DNA of 64,000 bases, from the NCBI RefSeq assembly GCF_024585265.1, contig NZ_CP036533.1, positions 4,287,001 to 4,351,000 on the forward strand, written 5' to 3'. This DNA comes from Bradyrhizobium sp. WBAH42. Its GTDB lineage: Bacteria; Pseudomonadota; Alphaproteobacteria; Rhizobiales; Xanthobacteraceae. The position numbers and the translations under genes were made by a program. Under the pieces are notes generated by a model. It searched no databases, was not told the DNA's origin, and saw only the letters and a list, made by a program, of their open reading frames with translations. Positions 8,181-16,882 of the stretch are shown in pieces (the stretch's first letter is position 1; each line of letters begins with the position of its first letter).

Positions 8181-11100
8181 TCATGACGCCGCGAGGCCCA
8201 GCGCGTTGGGGGCGGCCGAGGGGTCCACCCAACGTCGGATCGTGCCGTCGTATATGTCGGCGCCGTAGAGCCAGCCGTCGGGCCCCTTCTGCAGATCTAC
8301 AATGCCCGGCACGGTGTCCACCAACTGGACGGTTGCGACCTGGCGGCTCGCATTCAATGTCGCGGCGAAGATCGTTCCATTGTAGACGTCATCGAAGAAC
8401 ATCGTGTTCTGATTGTAGAAGTCTCCCGCGGTGATCACATGGGCATTGTCTGGCGCCCCGTGGCTGAGAGGCAGGATCGGGAACACGGCAGGCGGATCGG
8501 ACAAATTATTGCGGTTGCCATTGTTGTAGAAGGTGATCGCCTGAGCGAGATTCTGATAGCTGGCTGTTCTGTCCGGACCTTCAAAGTAGGGCCATCCGAA
8601 ATTGGAGCCGGCGGGACCGGTATCGATCTCTTCCCAATTGTTCCAGCCGACGTCTCCAAGCACAGGCAGATTCGTGACGGGATCGAAGCTGAAGCGGTAG
8701 GCGTTGCGGACACCGTAGTAGAACACTTTCGATTGATTGCTGTTTGGATCGCTGGCCTGATAATACGGATTGCCCGGCGCTCCCTCGCCCGTGACGGGAT
8801 CGATCCGCAAGAGCTTGCCCGAGAGATTGTGGATGTCCTGGACCCGCACTGCGCGGGGATCGACGAAGTTGTACGACGTGCCATCCCCGACCGTGAGGTA
8901 GAGGTAACCGTCGGGCCCGAAATGAACGGCACCGATCGAATGCGAGTCGCTGTCGGTCGCAAGATAATCACGGATGTTCTGGTTCTGGATGCCGGACCTG
9001 TCGGGATCGTTGTCCTGCGCTCCTGTCTCGATCTGGCTCACGGGAGCCGTGATTGTGGTGCCGTTGACGATCCCGGAAGGAGCGATGCTGGGATCACCGC
9101 CGCTGTTTGCGTCGGGACGGCTGGTATAGGCCCATACGCTGTTCTTGCCGACCAGCACCACTTTACTGGCTGGATCGGCAATCATTGTGGTGGGGTCGAC
9201 GGTGACTCTCACCAGACGACTGGGTCGGTTGCCGCCCCCATCGGCCGCCGCGAGACCGCTCTGGGTCGCCGTCTCGGGCGGATCATAGGTGTAGAGCAGG
9301 TAGACGTAGTGGTTACTTGCGAAATTCGGATTCACCGCGATTCCCAGCAGCCCGCGATCGCCGAAATCGTTCACCTCACTCGCGAGGTTGATGAGCGGAG
9401 TCGATCGCAATGTGCCGTTGTCCACCACGCGCACCACCCCGTCCTTCTGCGCGATCAGCATGTAGCGGCCGTCGGGCGTCCAGTCCATCGCCGCAGGCTG
9501 GTTCAGACCCGTCACCGCTGTCTCGCCCACCAGGTTGCCGAGAGCGGGGTTGTCATTATCCAGGATCTTCACTGTCGTCGTCGCCTGGGATCCGAGAGTG
9601 GCGCCCGTCGGGTTGCTCAAGGTGACGGTGAAGGTCTCGTCGTTCTCCGGAGTCGTATCATTGACGATCGGCACAGAGATGGTCTGGCTCGCCTGTCCGG
9701 CGGCAAAGCTCACCGTGCCTGATGTGGTCGTGTAATCGGATCCCGCGAGTGCGCTGCCGCTGCTCGTCGTGAAGCCGACCGTTGCTGCTTGATTGACGGG
9801 CCCGCTGCGCAGCAGCGTGATCGTCGCGGTCGGACTAGTCTCTGCAACACTCAGCACAACGTCAGCCATTGCGATTGTAGCGGGTGAGTCGTCGTCGATG
9901 ATGGTCACGAGCACAGTGCGTGGAGCTCCGAGGGATCCGGAGCCGGGATTTTGAAGTCCGACAGCGAACGTTTCGTTGCCCTCGGTCAGTTGATCGTTGA
10001 CGATGGGGATGGTGAAGCTCTTGGTGCTCTCTCCCGGTTGGAACACGATCTGGCCGGTGTTCGCCCGACCATTGAAGGTGGGCTGGATAAAGTCCGATCC
10101 AGCCGTCGCACTTCCGCCTGCGCCGACTTCGTTCGTCGTGTACTCAACGGTGTTTTGAGACTGGAGGTCGCCGGAGCGGGTGACGGTGACGGTGACCGTG
10201 CCGGCCGCTTCGCTGACGTAGATCGTGGAAGTGTTGAGCAGAGCGATGACGTTGGACGGGGCGAACACGACGTCGCGGAAGTAATTTGCATTCTGATAGA
10301 CGTTGGTGGGGAAGACGCCCGCGCTGTAGTCGAAGACGCCGGCGCCGACGGGCGCGTTCAGGCCGCCATTGCTGATGCCCGACGCGAAGCCCTGGGTGGT
10401 GGAGACGTAGTAGCTGTTGATGTTGACCGAGACCACGTAGGTCGTGCCGGCCGCGATGGTGAGCGGCGTGGCCAGCGCCTGCTGCTGCCAGCCCGATGTG
10501 CTTTCGTTGGTGAACGTGACGGTCGCCAGTTCCTGGCCCGTGGCCGACCAGATGTGGCCGACATGGGGGCCGGTCTCGTTCGAGGCCTTGTAGTACCGGA
10601 TCGCCTGGATCACGCCGGACGTGTCGGCGGTGAAGCGCATCCCCAGCTCATAATCCGCCCCAATGCCGTCGGTGGCATTGGTGTTGGCCGGCGTCTGGGT
10701 GGTGAACAGGGTGGTGGTGGCACTGGCGGCTGCAACGATCGCCGTGGCCGCGCTGGTTGCGTTCTCGTTGGTGCTGAGCAGATCTGTATAGGTGGCATTC
10801 ACCCGGATCCGCTTGCCGACCAGGCTGCTGTCGAGGGTGAGGCTCGCGGTCGTGGCGGACAGATTGGTCCAGGTGGTGCCGTCAGGGCTGCTCTGCCAGC
10901 GATAGGTGATGTTTGCCGGGACGCCGTCGGGGTCCGTGACGCTGGCCGTCAGCGTCTGGTTCTGGGTCGCCGTGCCGCTGATCGTGACGACACCGACGTC
11001 GTTGACATTGGCCACTTTGGTGGCGGTCGCAGCGCTCACTGGGGTCTCGCTGCTGCCCAGCTGGTCCGTGTAGAAGGCGGTGACACGTACGAAGCTGCCG

Positions 11101-11768
11101 ACCTGGGCCTGCCCGAGGGTCAGTGTGCCCGCCGTGGCGCCCGTGATGTTGCTCCACGTGGTGCCGTTCGTGCTTTGCTGCCATTGATAGGTGACGGTGG
11201 CCGGCACGCCATCGGCATCGCTCACGGTCGCAGTCAAAGTCTGGTTCTGCGTCGGGGTCCCGCCGACGCTCACCGTACCGGGGTGATTGTTTGGCGTCGA
11301 GGAGCTCGCAGCGAACACGACGTCGCGGAAGTAATTTGCATTCTGATAGACGTTGGTAGGGAAGACACCCGCGCTGTAGTCGAAGACGCCGGCGCCGACG
11401 GGCGCGTTCAGGCCGCCATTGCTGATGCCCGACGCGAAGCCCTGGGTGGTGGAGACGTAGTAGCTGTTGATGTTGACCGAGACCACGTAGGTCGTGCCGG
11501 CCGCGATGGTGAGCGGCGTGGCCAGCGCCTGCTGCTGCCAGCCTGATGTGCTTTCGTTGGTGAACGTGACGGTCGCCAGCTGCTGGCCCGTGGCCGACCA
11601 AATGTGGCCGATATGGGTACCGGTCTCGTTCGCAGCCTTGTAGTACCGGATCGCCTCGATCACGCCGGAGGCATCAGCTGTGAAGCGCATCCCCAGCTCA
11701 TAATCGGCCCCAATGCCGTCGGTGGCATTGGTGTTAGCCGGCGTCTGGGTGGTGAACAAACTCGCCAT
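8181..11768 (-). CDS. Giant exoprotein: DUF4082 x2, Ig-like, Calx-beta x2, glucose/sorbosone dehydrogenase domain
   Basis: Protein of 1195 residues without a Sec signal peptide, a likely second T1SS client. Domain order: DUF4082 (about 1-150), two Ig-like/cadherin-like modules with TLTATVSDADGVP and TLTASVTDPDGVP (about 158-345), a nearly identical second DUF4082 (about 353-500), two Calx-beta modules (about 503-745, with TEGNETFAV and PENDETFTV calcium motifs), and a C-terminal six-bladed glucose/sorbosone dehydrogenase (about 750-1185: GDRGLLGIAVNPNF, DSHSIGAVHFGPDGYLY). The last domain in other proteins binds PQQ and oxidises sugars; activity here is not proven. The gene converges with the protease gene and is divergent from an AT-rich intergenic region. 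The C-terminus (NALGLAAS) shows no GGxGxDxxx repeats, so the export route is inferred. Confidence 0.88.
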   Translation of the reverse strand: MASLFTTQTPANTNATDGIGADYELGMRFTADASGVIEAIRYYKAANETGTHIGHIWSATGQQLATVTFTNESTSGWQQQALATPLTIAAGTTYVVSVNINSYYVSTTQGFASGISNGGLNAPVGAGVFDYSAGVFPTNVYQNANYFRDVVFAASSSTPNNHPGTVSVGGTPTQNQTLTATVSDADGVPATVTYQWQQSTNGTTWSNITGATAGTLTLGQAQVGSFVRVTAFYTDQLGSSETPVSAATATKVANVNDVGVVTISGTATQNQTLTASVTDPDGVPANITYRWQSSPDGTTWTNLSATTASLTLDSSLVGKRIRVNATYTDLLSTNENATSAATAIVAAASATTTLFTTQTPANTNATDGIGADYELGMRFTADTSGVIQAIRYYKASNETGPHVGHIWSATGQELATVTFTNESTSGWQQQALATPLTIAAGTTYVVSVNINSYYVSTTQGFASGISNGGLNAPVGAGVFDYSAGVFPTNVYQNANYFRDVVFAPSNVIALLNTSTIYVSEAAGTVTVTVTRSGDLQSQNTVEYTTNEVGAGGSATAGSDFIQPTFNGRANTGQIVFQPGESTKSFTIPIVNDQLTEGNETFAVGLQNPGSGSLGAPRTVLVTIIDDDSPATIAMADVVLSVAETSPTATITLLRSGPVNQAATVGFTTSSGSALAGSDYTTTSGTVSFAAGQASQTISVPIVNDTTPENDETFTVTLSNPTGATLGSQATTTVKILDNDNPALGNLVGETAVTGLNQPAAMDWTPDGRYMLIAQKDGVVRVVDNGTLRSTPLINLASEVNDFGDRGLLGIAVNPNFASNHYVYLLYTYDPPETATQSGLAAADGGGNRPSRLVRVTVDPTTMIADPASKVVLVGKNSVWAYTSRPDANSGGDPSIAPSGIVNGTTITAPVSQIETGAQDNDPDRSGIQNQNIRDYLATDSDSHSIGAVHFGPDGYLYLTVGDGTSYNFVDPRAVRVQDIHNLSGKLLRIDPVTGEGAPGNPYYQASDPNSNQSKVFYYGVRNAYRFSFDPVTNLPVLGDVGWNNWEEIDTGPAGSNFGWPYFEGPDRTASYQNLAQAITFYNNGNRNNLSDPPAVFPILPLSHGAPDNAHVITAGDFYNQNTMFFDDVYNGTIFAATLNASRQVATVQLVDTVPGIVDLQKGPDGWLYGADIYDGTIRRWVDPSAAPNALGLAAS
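10260..10708. repeat. Near-identical 449-bp direct repeat, copy A (DUF4082)
   Basis: This block matches 11310-11758 almost base for base at an offset of 1050 bp. It encodes the second DUF4082 domain of the giant exoprotein. Only a few substitutions are visible by eye. Confidence 0.85.
11310..11758. repeat. Near-identical 449-bp direct repeat, copy B (DUF4082)
   Basis: Partner of 10260-10708; encodes the N-terminal DUF4082 domain. High DNA identity implies recent duplication or ongoing gene conversion. Confidence 0.85.
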
Positions 11769-11830
11769 TTTGTTCTCCCGCGCAGTCGAATTCCCGAACT
11801 TGGTGATTTACAAACCAAACGGCAGACAGT

Positions 11831-11860
11831 GCATTTAAACCAAATTAAGATTAAATGTGT
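11831..11860 (-). promoter_or_regulatory. AT-rich promoter-like segment for the giant exoprotein
   Basis: Read on the minus strand it starts CATTTAAT (from 11857) and has TTAAAT 19 bp further on, the same spacing as in the motif copies at 7306 and 16628. It lies about 65-90 bp ahead of the exoprotein start. Confidence 0.35.
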
Positions 11861-12106
11861 CTCATTCTTTATTGCACTTGGGAAGCAGCCAGCGTGAGCA
11901 AGGATGTCAATTTCTCTTGAAGGATGTAGTCGCTGTCGGCCTCTACTCAAGAAAAGCTGGTTGGCGGGCGTCCGCTCGCTCTCAGACGAGCGGTCGCCGG
12001 GGCGGCTTTGCGAAGCGGTGCGGAGTACGCCGACAGATTGGGGTGCGAGACACCAAAAGCGGCGGTGCGCCACGTATTCCCGCGTTTTACCCTCGAGGTC
12101 CACCTT

Positions 12107-12349
12107 TTATGGTTCCATCCGCTTCGCGATCAGGTCGGCGAGCTCACCCAGGTTCCGCGCCGCCTCGACCTCGCCAATGCGAAAGCGGACGCGAAACTTC
12201 TGCTCGACGGCGATCACGAGCGAGATCTGCATGAGCGAGTCCCACTCATCGACATCCGCCGCCGAGAGCTCGGGCGTGGCCGCGACCTTCTCGAGGAAGA
12301 TGCCGTCGAATACCTCCTGCAACTTCGCTAATACTTCAGCCTGCATCAT
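12107..12349 (-). CDS. Acyl carrier protein
   Basis: Eighty-residue carrier protein. The phosphopantetheine attachment site is Ser38 in DEWDSLMQISLV, the expected DSL motif at the start of helix II. The ATG at 12349 is supported by GGAG 5 nt upstream; the frame is open slightly further but without a ribosome site. It overlaps the end of the upstream FkbH-like gene by 14 nt, so the two are translated together. A dedicated ACP next to an FkbH-type enzyme usually means a short acyl group (for example glyceryl or an amino-acyl derivative) is loaded and transferred. No ketosynthase or adenylation enzyme is present here. Confidence 0.9.
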   Translation of the reverse strand: MMQAEVLAKLQEVFDGIFLEKVAATPELSAADVDEWDSLMQISLVIAVEQKFRVRFRIGEVEAARNLGELADLIAKRMEP

Positions 12350-14210
12350 AAGCTCTCCGGGCCACATCTATCTTTGTCGAACGCAACTGATACTTTCTCA
12401 CCTCCAGCTCGAACACTTTTCGGGCTGCGGAGTCTTCCGTACGCGCGAAACCAAACTCCTCGTAAATTTCCGCGACGATACCGTTCTTGGTTGTCGGAAG
12501 ATAAATGCCGCGTACTGTCGTGCAACCAGCCACCTCTGCGAGCCGAAAAATCTCATTCATGATCTCGTCCTCGACCTGGCGCTTCAGCACGCGGCAGCTC
12601 ATGAGCCAGGTATCGAGAACGAAGACGCCGCCCTCGATCTTTGCAATGACTACGGAGATGAGCCCGGAATCACCGAACCTATCCTCGAGCCGCATCGTGA
12701 AGCACCGGTAGTCCAGCCTTCCTAGGAGTGCCTGGATCTCAGTCTCGGACCGACGGATCGTCGTCAGGTTGAACTGGTTGCTGCGCGCGATCAGCTGGGC
12801 GATGCGGGGAACGTCGAGCGAGTCGAACTCTTTGATCGTGCCTCGCATCTCAAGCGAGGCGAGGTAGGCAGGCATGTCGGTTACGCTCGCTGCGAGCTCC
12901 GTACGTCGCCGTTCTTGCCTGTACTGCGCCGTCCGTTCGAGATCCTCCTCGGTGACGGTCCGTGGCTCGAAATGACGTCCGGCCTGGATGCGAACGATGA
13001 ATTCGGCGGGGTCCGGCCCGAGGAGTACACCTGTAACCAAGGGCTGAAACTGGCGCACGATCTCGATTTCCGCCGGGTTGTCGTCGGCAAACACGAAGCT
13101 GTCCAGGCCAAGGCGGAGTTCCTCCGCGATCCTCTGCAAGTTGTCGGACTTCGGGTCCCAATTGGCTTTGAAGGCCGCGAAGTGCTCCAGCCGGAGAACC
13201 ATCTCAGGATGCTTCTCGAATACCTGGATTGCGCGTGCATGGTCGTTCTTGCTGCATACCGCAAGCAGGACGCCGCGTTGGGAAAGTCCAAGCAGGTATC
13301 TCTGGAAAGCCTTGAAAGCTTCACCGCGGGGGGACGAGTCGCCAAGCTCGATTCCCTCGATACCGTCTTCCGCGATCACGCCGCCCCATAGCGTGTGATC
13401 GAGGTCGATTGCCAGGACCTTCTTGGGGCCCTGCTTCCGGGAGGCGATCAGATGGCTTAGCTCTTGCGCAATGTCGACGAGAAAGTCAGGTGAGCCGAGC
13501 TGCTTCGATTCATACCACGCTCGCGCATCCGCCGCGGCTGAGATCCCCCGGCGCGCCGAGAGGAACTCGACGTCGCAGATCTGCACTTCAGCTGGGGCCC
13601 GAAGCCCGAGCTCGAGATTGACCGCCTTTCGGAAACTCCAGTCGGTGCCAAGCGTGCGTGAACGAAACGAGCCGAGATCGAGGTCGCCGGGCAGCGCAAG
13701 GTTGGCGAGGATCGCCGCCGCACCGGAGCGCGCGGTGAAAGTCTGCGCGAGGTTGAGGAGGTGCTCGGCGGCGCGGACTGCGGCTTCGCGCTGATGTTCG
13801 ACGGCATCGAGGAGCGAGCCGGAAAACCGGGAGTGGCTCGCGTTCGGCAGTATGAAGGCGAGATCCGGCCTGAAGGCGTACAGTGAGCTCGAGCCGTCAA
13901 GGATCTCCGAGACGAAATTATCGTACTCGCCGAGGAAACGTTCGCACTCGATCCCACGAATGGCCAGGAGATGTTCAACCAGTTCGTGCAACGGATAAAG
14001 GTTGTAGCCGCCTATCAGGGCGAGGCGGAGTCTTGGCTGGACGCTTTCGGGTGCATAAAGCTTCGCCTTTTTTCGAAGCGTCGACAGAAAGAGCAGCTCG
14101 GAGAAGCTCGTCGCTTGCCGCGAGCGCGCGACAAGATGCCCCCAGAACGTGGCATCGCCCGACAACGCCCGGGACTTGAGTTCGGCATCATTGATGGGCC
14201 GGTCCGGCAC
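12336..14210 (-). CDS. FkbH-like HAD-IIIC phosphatase with C-terminal GNAT domain
   Basis: Protein of 624 residues from GTG 14210. An N-terminal SGNH-like region (about 60-250) precedes an HAD-IIIC domain whose motif I is DLDHT (269-273), with VCSKND and FADDNPAE as later HAD motifs; the last 200 residues are GNAT-like (LISVVIAKIEGGVFVLDTWLMSCRVL). FkbH-family proteins dephosphorylate and transfer bisphosphoglycerate-derived glyceryl groups onto ACPs, and the next gene is an ACP. The start is odd: an AAGGA site precedes ATG ATG CCG CTG TTC at 14258, in frame with the gene, but the sixth codon is TGA (14243-14241). GGAGG follows that stop, 7 nt before an in-frame ATT. Translation therefore either restarts at ATT/GTG or the 5' end is mutated. 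Confidence 0.88.
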   Translation of the reverse strand: MPDRPINDAELKSRALSGDATFWGHLVARSRQATSFSELLFLSTLRKKAKLYAPESVQPRLRLALIGGYNLYPLHELVEHLLAIRGIECERFLGEYDNFVSEILDGSSSLYAFRPDLAFILPNASHSRFSGSLLDAVEHQREAAVRAAEHLLNLAQTFTARSGAAAILANLALPGDLDLGSFRSRTLGTDWSFRKAVNLELGLRAPAEVQICDVEFLSARRGISAAADARAWYESKQLGSPDFLVDIAQELSHLIASRKQGPKKVLAIDLDHTLWGGVIAEDGIEGIELGDSSPRGEAFKAFQRYLLGLSQRGVLLAVCSKNDHARAIQVFEKHPEMVLRLEHFAAFKANWDPKSDNLQRIAEELRLGLDSFVFADDNPAEIEIVRQFQPLVTGVLLGPDPAEFIVRIQAGRHFEPRTVTEEDLERTAQYRQERRRTELAASVTDMPAYLASLEMRGTIKEFDSLDVPRIAQLIARSNQFNLTTIRRSETEIQALLGRLDYRCFTMRLEDRFGDSGLISVVIAKIEGGVFVLDTWLMSCRVLKRQVEDEIMNEIFRLAEVAGCTTVRGIYLPTTKNGIVAEIYEEFGFARTEDSAARKVFELEVRKYQLRSTKIDVARRAYDAG

Positions 14211-14240
14211 GGGTACTGCAGCGAGAATGGCGAGCCTCCG

Positions 14241-14258
14241 TCAGAACAGCGGCATCAT
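14241..14258 (-). other. Five-codon leader ORF or mutated 5' end of the FkbH-like gene
   Basis: ATG ATG CCG CTG TTC TGA follows AAGGA with 7 nt spacing and lies in the FkbH frame. The stop overlaps TGACGGAGG, which would serve as ribosome site for a restart. It could be a leader peptide for coupling, or a nonsense change in the original start region. Confidence 0.4.
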
Positions 14259-14297
14259 TTGATTGTCCTTCACATTAAATGATGATAAGGTTCTGGT

Positions 14298-14320
14298 CAA
14301 TTAAATGTATTTAAATTACA
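14298..14320. promoter_or_regulatory. Recurring AT-rich promoter motif, copy 2 (divergent region)
   Basis: CAATTAAA at 14298 and TGTATTTAAA at 14306-14315 lie between the divergent FkbH-like and GNAT genes. The element is nearly palindromic, so it could serve both directions. A further CATTTAATGTG lies on the minus strand at 14281-14271. Confidence 0.45.
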
Positions 14321-14343
14321 CATTATTAGGGTGTAATAAATAG

Positions 14344-14967
14344 ATGGTGGCGAATATCAGACCGAAGCCGGTGAGCCCAAGCACGCTTTCCACCAAGGCT
14401 GAGAATCTCAAGCAGCTTCCCGGAGGAAATAACCTGCTTCTCCGAGAGGTCCGGCTGGAGGACTCCGCGCAAATCATCGCTTGGCGGAATGATCCGGTTC
14501 TCGGCAAGTTCCTGACCCGCGAGAAGCTGACCTTGGCTCAGCAGGAAGAGTTTTTCCGGAAATATCAGGCGAGAGTGGACGATTACTATTTCATTGCCGA
14601 ATTCAAGCGCTCGAAGAAGCCGGCTGGCAGCATCGCGCTTGCGAACCTGGATTTCGCGGCGGGACAGGGCGAAGTTGCGCGGTTGATCGTCGATCCTGGC
14701 GCGCGCCTCTTTTTGGCAGAGATATTCGACCTTTTACTCGAATTCGCGTTCGAGCAGCTGGAGCTTACGGCCGTCGTGGCCAACGTTCAAAGCAGGAATA
14801 AGGCCGCGAAGAACTTTCATATCCGCCTCGGCTTCCAGATTGAAAAGGTTGCGCCGAAAGCTTGGTGGAACGGCGACGACGTGATTACGTTTCGGATGTC
14901 GCGCGCAGACTATCCACCGCTAAAACAGGTCTGGTCGGCGCTGCTCCTCGATGCACGAGAAAGTTAA
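14344..14967 (+). CDS. GNAT-family N-acetyltransferase
   Basis: Acetyltransferase of the RimJ/PseH-like GNAT type, 207 residues. The core runs from NLLLREVRLEDSAQIIAWRND to NKAAKNFHIRLGFQIE, with the acetyl-CoA loop region around VARLIVDPGARL. Related proteins acetylate amino sugars or protein N-termini; here it faces an ACP/FkbH pair, which suggests small-molecule or glycan modification. The ATG has no ribosome site and lies only 24 bp from the AT-rich motif, so the mRNA may be nearly leaderless, or the true start may be downstream: GGAGG at 14420 precedes an in-frame CTG. Confidence 0.82.
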   Translation: MVANIRPKPVSPSTLSTKAENLKQLPGGNNLLLREVRLEDSAQIIAWRNDPVLGKFLTREKLTLAQQEEFFRKYQARVDDYYFIAEFKRSKKPAGSIALANLDFAAGQGEVARLIVDPGARLFLAEIFDLLLEFAFEQLELTAVVANVQSRNKAAKNFHIRLGFQIEKVAPKAWWNGDDVITFRMSRADYPPLKQVWSALLLDARES

Positions 14968-15042
14968 CTGTCGGAGCAACCGGCCAGATTCCGTTCGACG
15001 CCGCCCGTCTCCTTTGGCCGGCAGGGAAGGGAGGAGCAGCGC

Positions 15043-15441
15043 ATGGACTTGCGCTTTCATCACGTGGGAATGGCGTGTCGAAAGATCGCGGCGGAGCTGC
15101 CCGAGCTCGCAGTCGTTGGTTACAGTGCTGAAGGCCCCATGTTCGAGGACCCGATCCAGCAGGTTCGGATTCAGTTTGTATCAGGCGGCGGTCCGCGCCT
15201 GGAGCTCATTGAGCCGGCCGGCGCACAATCGCCGGTGGCGGGTATCTTGAAGCGCGGCAGCAAATTCTATCATCTTGCTTACGAAGCGGCTCGCTTCGAC
15301 GACGCGATCGCCAGCTTCAGGGCGCAGCAGTATCTTCCTGTATCGTCACCCGCGCCGGCGGTCGCGTTCGACATGCGCCGCATAGTGTTTCTTGCCTCCG
15401 CGACGCTCACGCTCGTTGAGCTCATCGAGGCGAGGACCTAG
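15043..15441 (+). CDS. VOC-family (glyoxalase/epimerase-like) protein
   Basis: Single vicinal-oxygen-chelate protein of 132 residues resembling methylmalonyl-CoA epimerase. It begins DLRFHHVGMACRKI, has IQFVSGGGPRLELIEP in the middle and KFYHLAYEA in the second half. Candidate metal ligands are His6 or His7, the Glu in LELIEP, the His in YHLAYE and the Glu near the C-terminus. GGGAGGAG precedes ATG 15043. It follows the GNAT gene by 75 bp and converges with the Rossmann-like gene, overlapping it by 4 nt. The substrate is unknown. Confidence 0.82.
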   Translation: MDLRFHHVGMACRKIAAELPELAVVGYSAEGPMFEDPIQQVRIQFVSGGGPRLELIEPAGAQSPVAGILKRGSKFYHLAYEAARFDDAIASFRAQQYLPVSSPAPAVAFDMRRIVFLASATLTLVELIEART

Positions 15442-16568
15442 CGCGAATTAGCGATTGATCCGGATGCTGGGGTAACGATTTGCGCGAATCCGTCAGACGA
15501 GACAGATCCGCTGCGCCGAACCCATTCAGCAGCGCGCAGGCCGCCGGCCTGCAGTCTCACGACCGGCTCGGGGCCAAGCTCCGACAGTAGAATGCCCATG
15601 TGCCCCAATCCCGGAGGCGTTGTTGGCCAAACGCCCAACCCGTTTGCTGACAATACGGTTCGATCCATGTCGCCCCAAAACTGCACGACAATGGCGCCAG
15701 CGGGCGCGCACGCAGCGAGGTGAGCTGCTTCCGGCGAACCGATGCGAGGCTCAGCCGTCGGTCTCAGCGCGACGATGATTGCGTCCCATTGGTCGCGATA
15801 GAGGGTCTGGACGTCCTCGAAGACGTCCACGCTCGCTCCGGAGCTCGCCAGACCGGAGCGAAGCGAGCCAATGAAGTCGTTGTCGCACAGCAGAGCAATG
15901 CGATTCTTGTAAACGGATAAACCGCTATCGTGCAGTTGCTTCACGCACAGCGGACCGAGAAACGAGAAGACATCGACTGACGGGTGACGTTCGTTCACGC
16001 CGACGATTGGAATTCCGCGCCGCAAGCATGCGTCCATGTCGAGGTCCTCGGAGCGAAATTCCCAGGCCTCGAACATCAAGGCGATGACGGCCTCCCTTGG
16101 CAGCTCATCAATAAGCGCGGCGGTAAGAGGCCGAAGATGGCCGCTGTTGGTTATGATGTCCGTTTGATGGAGGATATCCGGGGTGATCTGCTCCAGGATG
16201 TCGATGCGATTGGCCACACCGACCGAATCTGCGAGCTTGAGGGTCTGTTCCCTGGCCTCAGCTGAGGTGCCGTGCCGCGTAGTTTTCGTAAAGGCATAGA
16301 CCTGCCTGGCTCCGGCCATCGCCGCAAGAACGGCCGTCACGGCATACGCGCCGGTCGCAGCCTCGGTGAGAACCGTTAGTTCCGAAAGGTCTAAGAGAGT
16401 TTCGGTGAGGGCGCGGCCCATCAGGGCGCCCAGACGTGGCAATGAGAAGCCTGGTCGGAAGGTGGTGTCGAAGCGAGACCGCAATTGCCCGAATGCTACA
16501 CCGGCCTCGGCTCCGATCATGAACTGCCCCTCGTTCTCGCCAGTTGGGAAGTGGTCGTTTGGGCGCAT
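15438..16568 (-). CDS. Rossmann-like protein of unknown function
   Basis: Protein of 376 residues that I do not recognise as a named family. A segment near residues 70-130 (ATGAYAVTAVLAAMAGARQVYAF, then ILEQITPDILHQTDIITNSG) reads like a nucleotide-binding fold, and a second alpha/beta section (ALLCDNDFIGSLRSGLASSG) follows. There is no signal peptide. By position it belongs with the ACP/FkbH/GNAT/VOC group; a dehydrogenase or ligase-like role is possible but not shown. Confidence 0.75.
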   Translation of the reverse strand: MRPNDHFPTGENEGQFMIGAEAGVAFGQLRSRFDTTFRPGFSLPRLGALMGRALTETLLDLSELTVLTEAATGAYAVTAVLAAMAGARQVYAFTKTTRHGTSAEAREQTLKLADSVGVANRIDILEQITPDILHQTDIITNSGHLRPLTAALIDELPREAVIALMFEAWEFRSEDLDMDACLRRGIPIVGVNERHPSVDVFSFLGPLCVKQLHDSGLSVYKNRIALLCDNDFIGSLRSGLASSGASVDVFEDVQTLYRDQWDAIIVALRPTAEPRIGSPEAAHLAACAPAGAIVVQFWGDMDRTVLSANGLGVWPTTPPGLGHMGILLSELGPEPVVRLQAGGLRAAEWVRRSGSVSSDGFAQIVTPASGSIANSR

Positions 16569-16627
16569 GTGCCGGGACTGCTCTAGCCTCGTTTTGTGCC
16601 GAAGCGGCGGCTAAAGAGGTGCCGTAT

Positions 16628-16652
16628 CATTTAATGTATTTAAAATTATAAT
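16628..16652 (+). promoter_or_regulatory. Recurring AT-rich promoter motif, copy 3
   Basis: CATTTAATG (16628), TGTATTTAAA (16635-16644) and a perfect TATAAT (16647-16652) follow one another. The CATTTAA-to-TATAAT distance is 19 bp. It points towards the small Tat-like protein gene at 16883. Confidence 0.55.
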
Positions 16653-16882
16653 AGCTCTAAGAGCGCCCTGTGCATATAAGGCGTTTGGTATAAGCTGCTT
16701 CCGAATCTCGCTTTGCGCAGGAGCTCACCTCAACGCTCTGCGCGCGACGGGAGCGTCGGCACGCGATAGCTCTCAAGATGTCGTTTGCGGGCAAACAATT
16801 TAAACGGGGATTAACATATTTAACTTGCGACGCATCCAAATCAGCTTATTTTCTATCCTCGACCATCGCAGGGATAGCGCCG

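Noticed and set aside
9951..11546. 531-residue plus-strand frame
   Set aside because: Antisense shadow of the DUF4082/Calx-beta exoprotein.
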